A stretch of DNA of 64,000 nucleotides from Cytobacillus horneckiae (GCF_002835735.1 NZ_PISD01000015.1:1-64000); one strand, 5' to 3'. Positions 36,818-46,889 are shown, numbered from the stretch's first letter. Notes: generated by a model from the sequence alone, not told the origin. Numbers and translations are program-made.

Positions 36818-39800
36818 TTGCTTAAAAAAGGTGAAATTGTCGGAGCATCGTTTTGGCCAGAAGCCGTCCAAATCAAGCATGTTGAAAGCATTGATGATGA
36901 TTTATATTTAGTGGAAGCGGTTGGACGAGAGTCTAATCAATTCTTCGAAAATTATCTTGAGAAACATCAATTACTGGAAGTTAAACATTATTCCGATGAA
37001 GATGCTTCAGATCAATTGAGAGATAGATTTCAACATTACTTACAATATCATGTGTTACGAACAGAGAAAGAATATTCACATTCTCGGGCCCGTGGAAATA
37101 AGAACATGATTCCTTTGCCCCACCAAATTGAAGCGGTTTATAGCAAAATGCTACAAGCACCCCAAGTACGATACTTATTAGCGGATGACCCAGGTGCGGG
37201 TAAAACGATTATGTCCGGGATGCTCATCCGTGAATTAAAAGCACGAAATATGATCCGGAAAACGTTGATTTTAGTCCCTCCCCTTGTGTTAAAACAATGG
37301 CAAATGGAATTAAAGGAAAAGTTCAATGAAGACTTCTTAATCATTACACGTTCTTATTTGGATGCTTCAGGTGAACTCAATCCTTTCGATATGCATCAGC
37401 GGGTCATTGCATCGATGTACTGGGCGTCTAGAGAAGATATTAAAAACATGATTATTAACTCTCAGTTTGATTTAGTCATAGTCGATGAGGCTCATAAAAT
37501 GGCTGCATATACAGTTGGTCAAAAGAAACGCAAAGTGAAGCGGACAAAGATGTTCCAACTAGGTGAAAATTTGTTGAGACATACTGAGCATGCTCTTCTA
37601 TTGACAGCAACACCTCACAAAGGGGATAAAGAAAATTTCCGTCATTTGATGAGTTTGATCGATCACGACATCTTCTCGCAACTTAATAAAAGTGATTCAA
37701 TTCTAGAGAAAAGTAATCCATATGTTATCCGTCGATTAAAGGAAAAAATGGTTAACTTTGATGGAACCCCCCTATTCCCGAAACGTACAACTAAAACGTT
37801 AGGGTTTGACTTGAGTCCAGCGGAATTTGATTTGTACGAAGCTGTCACAGAATATGTAAGACATCACTTTAACCGTGCAAAACAGAATAATAAACCAAAT
37901 GTTGCTTTTGCAATGATGATATTACAACGTCGATTAAGTTCATCCGTTGAAGCGATATATTTATCACTTGTACGTCGGAAAGAACGACTGCAGAAAGCAT
38001 TAGAAACAGGGCAAAAAGTAAAACAGATGATATTGGATTACGAAGAATATGAAGATAGTTCTCTTGAAGAACAGGAATTGCTCGAAGAATATGCTGAGGG
38101 TGAATATGAAGAACTAGATTTAGATGAGTTACAAGTAGAAATTGAAATGCTAGATCAACTAATTCGTAAGGCAAATGTCATCAGGCAGAACCAAAATGAG
38201 CGTAAGTATCTTGAACTTGAAAAGACACTATTTGGTGCTAATGGCTTGTTGGCGCAAGGTGAGAAGATTTTAATTTTTACTGAATCTAAAGACACACTTA
38301 ATTATCTAGAGAAGAAATTGAAAGCATACGTACCAGAGATAGCCAAAATTGTTGGTGACTTTTCTATGGATAGACGTCAAGAAGAGGTTGAGAAGTTTCG
38401 AAATGATTTGCAAATCATGATTGCCACAGATGCTGGTGGGGAATCAATTAACCTCCAATTCTGTAACCAAATGGTCAATTATGATATTCCGTGGAATCCA
38501 AATCGTTTGGAACAACGGATGGGACGTATTCACCGCATCGGACAGAAAAATGAAGTATTTGTATTTAATCTTGTTGCCACAAATACACGTGAAGGTGACG
38601 TATTAATACGGTTACTCACTAAGATGGAACAAATGCGTGAAGACCTTGGACAAGACCTTGTTTATGATTTTATAGGTGAAGTTCTTGAGGATCGCCAAGC
38701 AGATTTATCTTCGGTTATGGAGAAGGCAATTACAGGTCGTGAAGATTTAGACCAGATAATTGCAAACATGGAAAAGACATTATCGGAAGAACACAAACGG
38801 CTATTAGAACTGGCTCAGAGTGAGCGATTAGATGATAATTTTGATTTACCTGGGGTCAAGCGTTCATTTGAAGAAGTTTCGATAAACAGCATTCCTAATC
38901 GTTTATACGGGCACTTTGTAGTTGATGGATTAAAAAATACAAGAACGAGGTTGAATATTTCTGCAGATCACAAAACTGTCCGTATTGACCGTTTTCCCAA
39001 GCGGATTCGTGATTTTGCACGGGATCAGAAATTGATGTTCAACTTTGATGATTCTATTCGATTTGCTTTATCCACATCGAAATTGTCGGATTCAATACCA
39101 ACGATTGAAAATGATAATCCGTTGTTTAACTTAGTGATGAAACTAACTGCTAAAGAGATGCAGCAAGCCGTGCTTCCACTCTATGAAGTGAAGGCATCGG
39201 TTCCAGAATCTATGACAGTTGAACTAAATCAAGTGACAATTGTGGACGGTAATGGCCGTGAACTTGAGCAAAAGTTAATGTTAACTGGTAAACGGGCAAA
39301 CGGTGAGTTTATACAAATTTCACCCTATATACTTTTTAATGAATCGTTGTATGTTACAAATACGTATAACATAGAAGAACAGGATATTAAGCGACACGTG
39401 ATTAAACATGCTAGGAAACTATTAAAGTCAATACAACGCAAGCGTGAAGATTATGCCAGTCGAAAAAGGGTTTTCTTGAGAAAGTCATTTGAGGATCAAA
39501 TGGAAACCTTGCAAGAACGGTTGAAGAAGTACCAAGAAGAAAATGTAGAGGGTAAAAACAGTGCTTTAATTAATCAAACTTACTCGCAATTAGATGAAAT
39601 GGAAGATAGGAGTAAAGAACGGTTAACAGAAATTGATCGTCAACGATCCATTCAATTGAAGCCAATAAAAAGGATAGCACAATTTAAAATCGAACTAAAT
39701 GGCACCGATTGTGGCCGTGTAATACCAGAGGACTATTTATCAATGATTGAAGCACATGAACTAAACCAAGGTAGATTGAACGTAAGAGTACAGCAAACAC

Positions 39801-39997
39801 TTGGGTTAGTTGATTTCATTAGCGAAGAAGCAGATGGCGAGAGTCGATTAATAGTGGTTTCGGACGACATACATCAGTTTAAACAGCAGTTGGTAGGGGA
39901 AGATTATCAGGCGATTAAAAGTCGTGTATTTGTGTATGAGGTAAAAGAAAAACAAATAACAGAGCATCAATTAGATCAAGGTTTGATGTTTGTTTAA
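36818..39997 (+). CDS. brxHII: SNF2-family helicase, BrxHII/DrmD-like
   Basis: A 1059-aa SF2 helicase. The first RecA domain has LLADDPGAGKTIMSGMLI near 122 and the DEAH box VIVDEAHKM near 222; the second has ATDAGGESINLQFCNQMVNYD near 538 and the arginine motif QRMGRIHRIGQ near 567. A charged C-terminal part follows. It resembles the BrxHII helicases of some BREX types and DrmD of DISARM. It stands where type 1 BREX operons have brxL. TTG start with GGGGGTG upstream. It is followed by the Mrr-type gene after 16 bp. Confidence 0.75.
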   Translation: MLKKGEIVGASFWPEAVQIKHVESIDDDLYLVEAVGRESNQFFENYLEKHQLLEVKHYSDEDASDQLRDRFQHYLQYHVLRTEKEYSHSRARGNKNMIPLPHQIEAVYSKMLQAPQVRYLLADDPGAGKTIMSGMLIRELKARNMIRKTLILVPPLVLKQWQMELKEKFNEDFLIITRSYLDASGELNPFDMHQRVIASMYWASREDIKNMIINSQFDLVIVDEAHKMAAYTVGQKKRKVKRTKMFQLGENLLRHTEHALLLTATPHKGDKENFRHLMSLIDHDIFSQLNKSDSILEKSNPYVIRRLKEKMVNFDGTPLFPKRTTKTLGFDLSPAEFDLYEAVTEYVRHHFNRAKQNNKPNVAFAMMILQRRLSSSVEAIYLSLVRRKERLQKALETGQKVKQMILDYEEYEDSSLEEQELLEEYAEGEYEELDLDELQVEIEMLDQLIRKANVIRQNQNERKYLELEKTLFGANGLLAQGEKILIFTESKDTLNYLEKKLKAYVPEIAKIVGDFSMDRRQEEVEKFRNDLQIMIATDAGGESINLQFCNQMVNYDIPWNPNRLEQRMGRIHRIGQKNEVFVFNLVATNTREGDVLIRLLTKMEQMREDLGQDLVYDFIGEVLEDRQADLSSVMEKAITGREDLDQIIANMEKTLSEEHKRLLELAQSERLDDNFDLPGVKRSFEEVSINSIPNRLYGHFVVDGLKNTRTRLNISADHKTVRIDRFPKRIRDFARDQKLMFNFDDSIRFALSTSKLSDSIPTIENDNPLFNLVMKLTAKEMQQAVLPLYEVKASVPESMTVELNQVTIVDGNGRELEQKLMLTGKRANGEFIQISPYILFNESLYVTNTYNIEEQDIKRHVIKHARKLLKSIQRKREDYASRKRVFLRKSFEDQMETLQERLKKYQEENVEGKNSALINQTYSQLDEMEDRSKERLTEIDRQRSIQLKPIKRIAQFKIELNGTDCGRVIPEDYLSMIEAHELNQGRLNVRVQQTLGLVDFISEEADGESRLIVVSDDIHQFKQQLVGEDYQAIKSRVFVYEVKEKQITEHQLDQGLMFV

Positions 39998-40013
39998 TGA
40001 GGGGGAATAGACA

Positions 40014-40994
40014 ATGAAGAGATGGTGGATGATTCGTGCGGGAGATAATAATGAACTAATCCCAATTTGGAAGGACAAAGGTATTGCTTCTATTGGATGG
40101 CCAAAACTTGAGAATCCAAAGCAATATAGAATTAAAGATGAGATGACTGTAAAAGCTAATACAGTTTTTACTGAAAGTAAACCTAGATCTAGGAGCAGTT
40201 GGGTTAACCAAGTATGGCGGTTCAGTAGAGAAATTAAAAAAGGTGATCGAGTAATTACTTATAATAAGGAAAAACGGGAATACATGGTTGGGTCTGTTTT
40301 AGAACCGCACTTTTATGACGTATCTGTAGGCGATCCTGCTTATCCTAATAACATTATGGTGGACTGGGAAGAAATTACGGTTGAAAGGGATTCTTTATCA
40401 CAAGCTGCCAAAAATAGTCTAGGATCAGTTTTAACGGTATTTCGAGTAGATGATTGGGGAAATGAAATTGAAAATTTATTAGAACATCCATTTTCAAATC
40501 CTGAACCATCAGATGAAGTTGAAGAGGATGAAATTATTGAAGACCTGGTTGGTAAAGCCACGGTAATGGTACAAGATAAAGTGGACAAGCTTGATCCATG
40601 GCAAATGCAAGAACTAGTTGGAGGGCTTCTGCGTGCAATGGAATATAATGTTCAAGTGAGTCCTAAGGGCCCAGATGGAGGTGTTGATGTTTTAGCATAT
40701 AAAGATGCTTTTGGATTTGAAAAGCCCATTATAAAGGTACAAGTAAAACATCGGAAATCCTCAGCAAGCGCACCTGATATTCAACAGTTATTGGGTGCTA
40801 ATCCAATTGATGCTAATAGTCTATTTGTTTCAACGGGTGGATTTACATCACAAGCTGTAGTGGTAGCTAAACATAATTCAGTTAGATTGGTAGATTTAGA
40901 AGAACTAGTTGATTTAGTTATGAAATGGTACGAAAATATGCCGAGTGATGTTAGAGCATTATTGCCATTGCAGAAGATGTATGTGCCTGAATGA
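40014..40994 (+). CDS. Mrr-type restriction endonuclease with an N-terminal EVE/PUA-like domain
   Basis: A 326-aa protein. The N-terminal half (1-155; MIRAGDNNELIPIWKDKGI, SIGW, GDRVITYNK) looks like an EVE/PUA-type domain that could read modified bases. The C-terminal half (about 200-320) is a PD-(D/E)XK Mrr nuclease: QELVGGLLRAMEY, PDGGVDVLAY (Asp near 224) and IKVQVKHR (Q-x-K near 243). It is probably the cleavage module of the defence system, or a modification-dependent nuclease. GAGGGG stands before the ATG. It is in line with the helicase and likely co-transcribed with it. Confidence 0.82.
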   Translation: MKRWWMIRAGDNNELIPIWKDKGIASIGWPKLENPKQYRIKDEMTVKANTVFTESKPRSRSSWVNQVWRFSREIKKGDRVITYNKEKREYMVGSVLEPHFYDVSVGDPAYPNNIMVDWEEITVERDSLSQAAKNSLGSVLTVFRVDDWGNEIENLLEHPFSNPEPSDEVEEDEIIEDLVGKATVMVQDKVDKLDPWQMQELVGGLLRAMEYNVQVSPKGPDGGVDVLAYKDAFGFEKPIIKVQVKHRKSSASAPDIQQLLGANPIDANSLFVSTGGFTSQAVVVAKHNSVRLVDLEELVDLVMKWYENMPSDVRALLPLQKMYVPE

Positions 40995-41019
40995 TTAAAA
41001 TATTGAAGGTAGGTTAAAG

Positions 41020-42396
41020 ATGGAAAGGTTAGCAAAAAAGGTTTTATTTCTGTTAAGGTACAATTTCAATAGAGAGAATTGGAATTGTGGATTAGAGGAC
41101 AAGGAAACATGGAAGGTAATTACTACAATTGCTCGACATAATGAGTTCTCTGAAATTATTGATATAGAGGATACAGAAGGTTGGCTTATCGATATTTTTA
41201 AATGGCTTAACTTTAAAGATAAGAATATGTTTGAACTAGATGATGCACTGAGTGTTCTTAATTTGTTAAAAAAGAACTTAGAAATTAATATGAATGATTA
41301 TTGGGTAGTTTTCCCGCTAGTGAATGCAACTTTAAATGATACGATTTGTTTGGATGAAAGTATCTATATCATTGGAGGCGACAAGGAGAATAAACTAAAT
41401 CAACTAGAACAGATTACCAACATTCCTATTCAGGAATTGGATTCAAGATTTGAACACACGAGACGATCAAGATCGCCCATATTTTTATCACACCCGATAA
41501 TTGCGATAAAAATCCGCCATCAATATTCAAGTGTTAGCCGTATTGCTTCTGATTGTGCTTTTTATGCTGTTAGTTTATTAAACGTTATGTATAGAGCATA
41601 CATATACCCTAATTATGAAAATACCAATATTTCACTTGTATTTAGGCAGTTTATAGAAAATGGGAAATCTACTGATTATGATAAATTAAATGGTCATATT
41701 GCAATTCATGGAGAAAAAAATTGGATACATATACCAATTAATTTTAGTTATAAGTGTAGTTTTGATCTTGATTGGCTAAAAAGTAGGGGGCATAAAGAGC
41801 GATTTATAAATCTATATAGATGGTCTCAGGAAACTAACGACGCTAATGAATTAAAGGGAAGATTTCTAAGAGCAATAAAATTTTTTATGAAGGCAATAAA
41901 CTTTGGTAAAGGATCCAAGTCATTAGATAGTGAATCTGATACTGTATTATACATCAATATTGCAGCAGAAGTAATGCTTTTAAAGAAAAATGAAGATAAA
42001 CATACCAGGAAAAAGAAATTGACCTTTTTGTTAGAACATTTAGTTACCATAGAAGGGATAGATCAGGCTAGTGCAATCGATGAAGTATGTAAATCAAGAA
42101 ATGAATTTGTCCATGATGGATTAGATTATATTGATGATTATTTTTATAGAAATGAGATTGATCCGTTTGAGAATAGAGCTAAAGGTAAAACAGACTTAGA
42201 AGTTTTTATAAAGATTATTGCGATTTTAATCAGCAAGGTTGATTATTATATTCAATATGCAATAGAAAATAAGAAACATAGTAGTTTCAATGCAAAAGAA
42301 TCTTGGTTCAGTTTATTGGCTGATTACTTTGACAGTAGGCAGACTCCTACTGAATTAATTGAAGTAATCCATACATGCAATATTAATGAGAAGTGA
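41020..42396 (+). CDS. HEPN (ApeA-like) domain protein in the defence cluster
   Basis: A 458-aa protein with no recognised N-terminal domain. The C-terminal third contains RAIKFFMKAINFGKGSKSLD, then the helical VLYINIAAEVMLLKK and the signature SRNEFVH (R360, H365), which fits the R-x4-H motif of HEPN ribonucleases and resembles the ApeA-like subgroup. HEPN proteins commonly act as RNases in abortive-infection systems. It follows the Mrr gene by 25 bp and could be an add-on effector of the same operon. GTAGG serves as ribosome-binding site. The N-terminal sensor role is a guess. Confidence 0.65.
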   Translation: MERLAKKVLFLLRYNFNRENWNCGLEDKETWKVITTIARHNEFSEIIDIEDTEGWLIDIFKWLNFKDKNMFELDDALSVLNLLKKNLEINMNDYWVVFPLVNATLNDTICLDESIYIIGGDKENKLNQLEQITNIPIQELDSRFEHTRRSRSPIFLSHPIIAIKIRHQYSSVSRIASDCAFYAVSLLNVMYRAYIYPNYENTNISLVFRQFIENGKSTDYDKLNGHIAIHGEKNWIHIPINFSYKCSFDLDWLKSRGHKERFINLYRWSQETNDANELKGRFLRAIKFFMKAINFGKGSKSLDSESDTVLYINIAAEVMLLKKNEDKHTRKKKLTFLLEHLVTIEGIDQASAIDEVCKSRNEFVHDGLDYIDDYFYRNEIDPFENRAKGKTDLEVFIKIIAILISKVDYYIQYAIENKKHSSFNAKESWFSLLADYFDSRQTPTELIEVIHTCNINEK

Positions 42397-42509
42397 AATA
42401 TGATTTACTTGGAAATGTTAAATAATCATTCAATAGAGCAACAGGGAACGGTTTGCAACTTTCCCTAGCCGAAGCAAATTAACCATCCCCGCACTTCTTA
42501 TGATTATAC

Positions 42510-42979
42510 CAAGTCGTTGGTATGTTGGAGGAAAAGGATTAGATAAATTCCGTGAAGGGATAGTGTTATAACACGAACTGAATGGGTGGATAGATGGAAA
42601 GTTTCCACTAGCCGTGCAATAATATTTGAACTGAATTTATTGATGACAACTTAAATACTATTATTGGAGAACCTAACACAATTTGTACAGAAACTTACAT
42701 TGTAATAGGTACTGATTTAAATTTAAATAAAGTTTCTGCTCAAAACTTAGCTAAATAAAACTAAACTAAATTTGCTAGATATCTGCATAGCTTAGTAAAA
42801 GCAAGCAAGATACTACACAGAAAACGTATAGATTTATTCCCATGTGGATTTCGGAAGTAATAGTTCCTTTGATTGGTTTGTATCAAGCGATAGTATAGAC
42901 AAGCAGCTTTATAAGAAATACTATTTAACAATAGAAGAGGAAGAATACATCGATAGTAAGATTAAGCAAATGAAATAAA
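42510..42979 (+). pseudogene. Decayed restriction-modification methylase, C-terminal remnant
   Basis: Translated pieces in shifting frames match the usual end of Eco57I-like/type II-III R-M methylases: RWYVGGKGLDKFREGIV (about 42513-42565), WVDRWKVSTSRA (about 42580-42620), IIGEPNTICTETYIVIGTD, then TKFARYLHSLVKASK, and after a frameshift VDFGSNSSFDW and DKQLYKKYYLTIEEEEYIDSK to the TAA at 42979. Several stops separate them, so the gene is dead. It lies in the 740-bp gap between the HEPN and IetAS genes, and the remaining bases hold nothing I recognise. Confidence 0.7.
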
Positions 42980-43139
42980 TACAAGCTAAAATGGAGGCAG
43001 TTCCTTAATTATTGGGGTTTAGGATCAGACCATATTTGTAACAGGATATTTATACCAACAGAAATAGGTATCTCATGTATTTGTAATCGTCGATATTTTT
43101 ATCATGAAATTTAGAATGGTTGATTGGAGGTGATTTTTA

Positions 43140-44174
43140 ATGGCAAGAGCGGATCTCATGTTAAAACTTGTTGAGGCTGGATCAATAGGTAATATGAAGC
43201 TTTTTAATAAAACCGTAGAAGCTATTATTGCTGAAGAAAGAAGTAAAAATCATAATGTTTTAGCTGATAGGCTACACGAGATTATTAATCAAAAGGCAAC
43301 AAAAAATAACACACATTTCAGTAATACAATAACAACAACTCAAAAAAAGTTATTTTATGAGACCAACCCTCAAACAAGGTTACATGACTTAATATTAGAC
43401 TCTTATATTTTGGAATCCTGTAATGAACTTATTGAAGAACATTTTCGTAGTGATTTACTTAGGTCTTATAACTTGGAACCTAGACACAGAATTATGTTAG
43501 CTGGGCCTCCAGGGAATGGTAAGACTTCACTAGCAGAAGCAATAGCTAATGAACTAATGGTACCGTTCATCACTGTTAGGTATGAAGGCGTGATCGATAG
43601 CTTTTTGGGTGAAACATCGAATAAGCTAAATGAATTGTTTGAGTATGTAAGGTCTAGAAAATGTGTGTTGTTTTTTGACGAATTTGATGCTATTGGTAAG
43701 GAAAGAGGTGATTCTCAAGAAACTGGAGAAATAAAACGGGTTGTAAGTTCTTTACTATTACAGATAGACCGTTTACCAAGCCATGTAGTTGTAATAACAG
43801 CAACAAATCATCCAGAATTACTTGATAGGGCTGTGTGGAGAAGGTTTCAAGTGAAATTAGAATTAGCTCATCCTACTAAGAAACAGATTAATCAATGGTT
43901 AGATAAATATGAAATAGATTATGATATGCCATTAGAATATACAAGAAGAACATTAATCGATAATTTAGAAGGCATGAGTTTTTCTAATTTAAATGACTTT
44001 GGATTAGATATTAGAAGAAGGTATGTGTTATCACTACCAAATGCAAATACAAAAGAAATTGTTAGAAGCACTTTAAAAAATTTAAGAAACCAATATGTGC
44101 ATTCAGATCTGAGAGGTGAAAATAATGGAAGAGAAACCACTACTAATGCTTCCGACTCCAACGACGGCAGATAG
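43140..44174 (+). CDS. ietA: AAA ATPase of an IetAS-type defence pair
   Basis: A 344-aa AAA+ ATPase. A helical N-terminus (1-75) precedes the ATPase core, with Walker A LAGPPGNGKTSLAEA near 121-135, Walker B CVLFFDEFDAIG near 175-186, sensor ITATNHPE near 219 and arginine fingers DRAVWRRFQ. The lid follows and the C-terminus is hydrophilic. Its gene overlaps a subtilisin-like protease gene, which is the composition of IetAS, a pair first described as a plasmid stability toxin-antitoxin system and later as phage defence. GGAGGTG precedes the ATG. Confidence 0.75.
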   Translation: MARADLMLKLVEAGSIGNMKLFNKTVEAIIAEERSKNHNVLADRLHEIINQKATKNNTHFSNTITTTQKKLFYETNPQTRLHDLILDSYILESCNELIEEHFRSDLLRSYNLEPRHRIMLAGPPGNGKTSLAEAIANELMVPFITVRYEGVIDSFLGETSNKLNELFEYVRSRKCVLFFDEFDAIGKERGDSQETGEIKRVVSSLLLQIDRLPSHVVVITATNHPELLDRAVWRRFQVKLELAHPTKKQINQWLDKYEIDYDMPLEYTRRTLIDNLEGMSFSNLNDFGLDIRRRYVLSLPNANTKEIVRSTLKNLRNQYVHSDLRGENNGRETTTNASDSNDGR

Positions 44175-46707
44175 AGCGCGGAGAAATGGAGGAGGGGGAA
44201 ATGTTCATTATCCACCAAGAAATCAGCAGATTAATAGAATAACTCCCAAGTTTCAACGATTAGAAAGTGCAATAGCCCGACAAAATGCGTCTTTTAGGGA
44301 CAGTTTAACTGGCGTTACTCCAGAACATGCATTGGTATTTGAAACAGTCGGTACGATTGAAGATTTTGTTAAAGCAGTAAATAAAATTGATGGACTAGAA
44401 TGGCTTATTGAGCTTCAAGAATATATTAGCCCAGATGATGATTTTTATGAAATTAAGGATGGAGAAAGAAATGAAGATAAAGAACTAAGTGGCCGATTGT
44501 TTCTAATAATGTCAGATCAACAGGCTTTAAGGGAACTTAAGTCTTTGTGGGACAGGTACAGAAATGGAGAGGCTTTCGTAAGGGGATATACTAAATTCAG
44601 AGATTTATTTTCACAGTTAAAAGATATAAGACTCTGGGATGTCGAGGACAGATTTTTTAATACGGGGTTATTGGAAGATTGGGAATATAGATTAAAAGAA
44701 AATGAAGAAATAATTAGATTCGAAGTTGAATTATGGTATAGAAGTAATCAAACAAAGAGGCAGCAGGTTTCAGCGGCTATTAGAGACTTAATTTCAAGGG
44801 AAAGTGGTAGGATCATTACTGAAAGTGTAATTGAAGAGATTGCTTATCATGCACTTCTTGTAGAGGCACCAATAGGAATATTTGAAGACATTCAAAATAA
44901 ACCAGATGTATCTTTGGTTAAAGCAGATTCTATTATGTATTTTAGACCGGTTGGACAGTCTATTGTTATTTCTCCCGACGATTCAGATGAAATAATTGAA
45001 CTTGAAAAAATTGAGGAAACAGAAGTTGTTCAAAGAGATCCAATAATTGCTTTATTGGATGGATTACCTTTGCAAAATCATTCTTTACTAAAAGATAGAT
45101 TAATTATAGATGATCCCGATGGTTACGAAGAATATTATCAAGCAAATGAAAGAATTCATGGCACGTCAATGGCATCTTTAATAATTCATGGAGAATTAGA
45201 TAGTAACGAATCACCGATTCCTTGGCCAATTTATATAAGGCCAATAATGCGTCCTAATCCGAATGACTGGATGAATAAATCAGAACATATTCCCGAGGAC
45301 GTGTTGCTTGTTGATTTAATACATAGAGCAGTCAAAAGAATTTTTGAAGGGGACGGTACTGAACCTCCAGCGGCACCAAATGTTAAAGTTATTAATATAT
45401 CCATAGGTGATTTATCCCGTCCTTTTGATTTACAAATGAGTCCTTGGGCTAGATTATTAGATTACTTGTCTTATAAATATAATGTCCTTTTTCTAATAAG
45501 TACGGGAAATTATACAGGTAGTATGACTTTAGATATTGCTAGAGATGAATTTCAACAATACAAAGATGATCCTATTGTTGAAAAAAAGGTACTGGAGAAC
45601 ATATCAAATAATATCTTAGATCGTAGAATTCTTTCACCATCTGAATCGATGAATTCAATAACTATAGGGGCTAGTCATACAGATGAATCAACAATAGAGA
45701 CTTTGGGTAGAAGAGTTGACTTAATGAAACATTCAAAATTGGTAAGCCCGATTAGTAGAGTGGGACTAGGATACAGAAATTCTATAAAACCAGATCTATT
45801 ATTTCCTGGAGGAAGACAGTTATACGTTGAAAATGTTTTAGGTGACGAAGGAAGTGCCAAGTTTGATATTCTAAATAACACTAATGCGCCGGGTCAAAGG
45901 GTTGCATTTCCCGGTAAACAGGGTAAATTAACAGAAACAATTTACACAAGAGGAACAAGTAATGCAAATGCTCTAGCAACACGAATGACAGCAAAAACAT
46001 ACATGATGCTTGAAAAATTAAGGGAAAACAATGAGATAGGAACGAACCTAACTGATGAATATATGACACTTATGCTTAAAACATTACTCGTTCATGGAGC
46101 TAGTTGGGGACAGGCATATTCTTTATTGGAAGAAACTTTAAGAAATCCAGAGGATAGGACTTTTAAAGATAAAAATGTTCCAAGATATTTAGGTTATGGT
46201 TTTGTAGATGGTTCAAGAGTATTAAATTGTACGGATCAACGTATAACGTTATTGGGATTTAGTAAAATAAAGAAAGATGAAGGGCAAATCTTTAATGTAC
46301 CATTACCTCCTAGCTTAAGTAGTAAAAGTGTAAAAAGGAGATTAACAGTTTCCTTATCTTGGTTTACTCCTATCAATGCGAATAATCTAAAGTATAGACA
46401 AGCTCAACTTTGGTTCAATCCTCCTGGGGATGACCTCCTGGTAAATAGGCTAGAAGCAGATTGGCAGGCAGTGCAAAGGGGGACAGTTCAACATGAAATC
46501 TTAGAAGGAGATAGGGCAGCACCATTCTTAGAAGATGCATCTTTAGGGATTAAGGTTAGTTGCAGAGAGGATGCAGGAGGACTTGGGGATATAGAAATTC
46601 CTTATACACTTGCGGTGACTTTAGAAGTAGCGGAGGGAATTGATATTCCAATATATAATGAAATTAGAGAAAAGCTAAGGACTATGGTTAATGTTCAAGC
46701 TCGATAA
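44125..46707 (+). CDS. ietS: Subtilisin-like serine protease of an IetAS-type defence pair
   Basis: An 860-aa protein whose N-terminal 300 residues are non-catalytic and whose S8 protease domain carries the triad: Asp in IIALLDGLPL near 312, His in RIHGTSMASLI near 345, and Ser in RGTSNANALAT near 612. There is no signal peptide, so it acts in the cytoplasm. The presumed partner is the AAA ATPase encoded just upstream, which would control the protease. Start ATG at 44125 with GAGAGG before it, overlapping the ATPase gene by 50 bp; a GTG three codons earlier is too close to the ribosome-binding site. Confidence 0.75.
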   Translation: MEEKPLLMLPTPTTADRARRNGGGGNVHYPPRNQQINRITPKFQRLESAIARQNASFRDSLTGVTPEHALVFETVGTIEDFVKAVNKIDGLEWLIELQEYISPDDDFYEIKDGERNEDKELSGRLFLIMSDQQALRELKSLWDRYRNGEAFVRGYTKFRDLFSQLKDIRLWDVEDRFFNTGLLEDWEYRLKENEEIIRFEVELWYRSNQTKRQQVSAAIRDLISRESGRIITESVIEEIAYHALLVEAPIGIFEDIQNKPDVSLVKADSIMYFRPVGQSIVISPDDSDEIIELEKIEETEVVQRDPIIALLDGLPLQNHSLLKDRLIIDDPDGYEEYYQANERIHGTSMASLIIHGELDSNESPIPWPIYIRPIMRPNPNDWMNKSEHIPEDVLLVDLIHRAVKRIFEGDGTEPPAAPNVKVINISIGDLSRPFDLQMSPWARLLDYLSYKYNVLFLISTGNYTGSMTLDIARDEFQQYKDDPIVEKKVLENISNNILDRRILSPSESMNSITIGASHTDESTIETLGRRVDLMKHSKLVSPISRVGLGYRNSIKPDLLFPGGRQLYVENVLGDEGSAKFDILNNTNAPGQRVAFPGKQGKLTETIYTRGTSNANALATRMTAKTYMMLEKLRENNEIGTNLTDEYMTLMLKTLLVHGASWGQAYSLLEETLRNPEDRTFKDKNVPRYLGYGFVDGSRVLNCTDQRITLLGFSKIKKDEGQIFNVPLPPSLSSKSVKRRLTVSLSWFTPINANNLKYRQAQLWFNPPGDDLLVNRLEADWQAVQRGTVQHEILEGDRAAPFLEDASLGIKVSCREDAGGLGDIEIPYTLAVTLEVAEGIDIPIYNEIREKLRTMVNVQAR

Positions 46708-46889
46708 GATAAAAAATTAAGAAAGAGTTGTCTGAACATGAATTCTTACTTCAGGTTTCATAAAGATTAAATCCAAGAATGATGCTTAGAGAATTATGGA
46801 GAAGGATCTCTTGTATCACATTCTCTAGTTAAAACAGATGAACATGTCCTACCCTTAACTAAGGGCGAAATTTGTTCTTGATGAATAAC

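Noticed and set aside
36818-40994. Separate DISARM system
   Set aside because: There is a DrmD-like helicase, but no drmA, drmB or drmC, and the methyltransferase is a BREX PglX.
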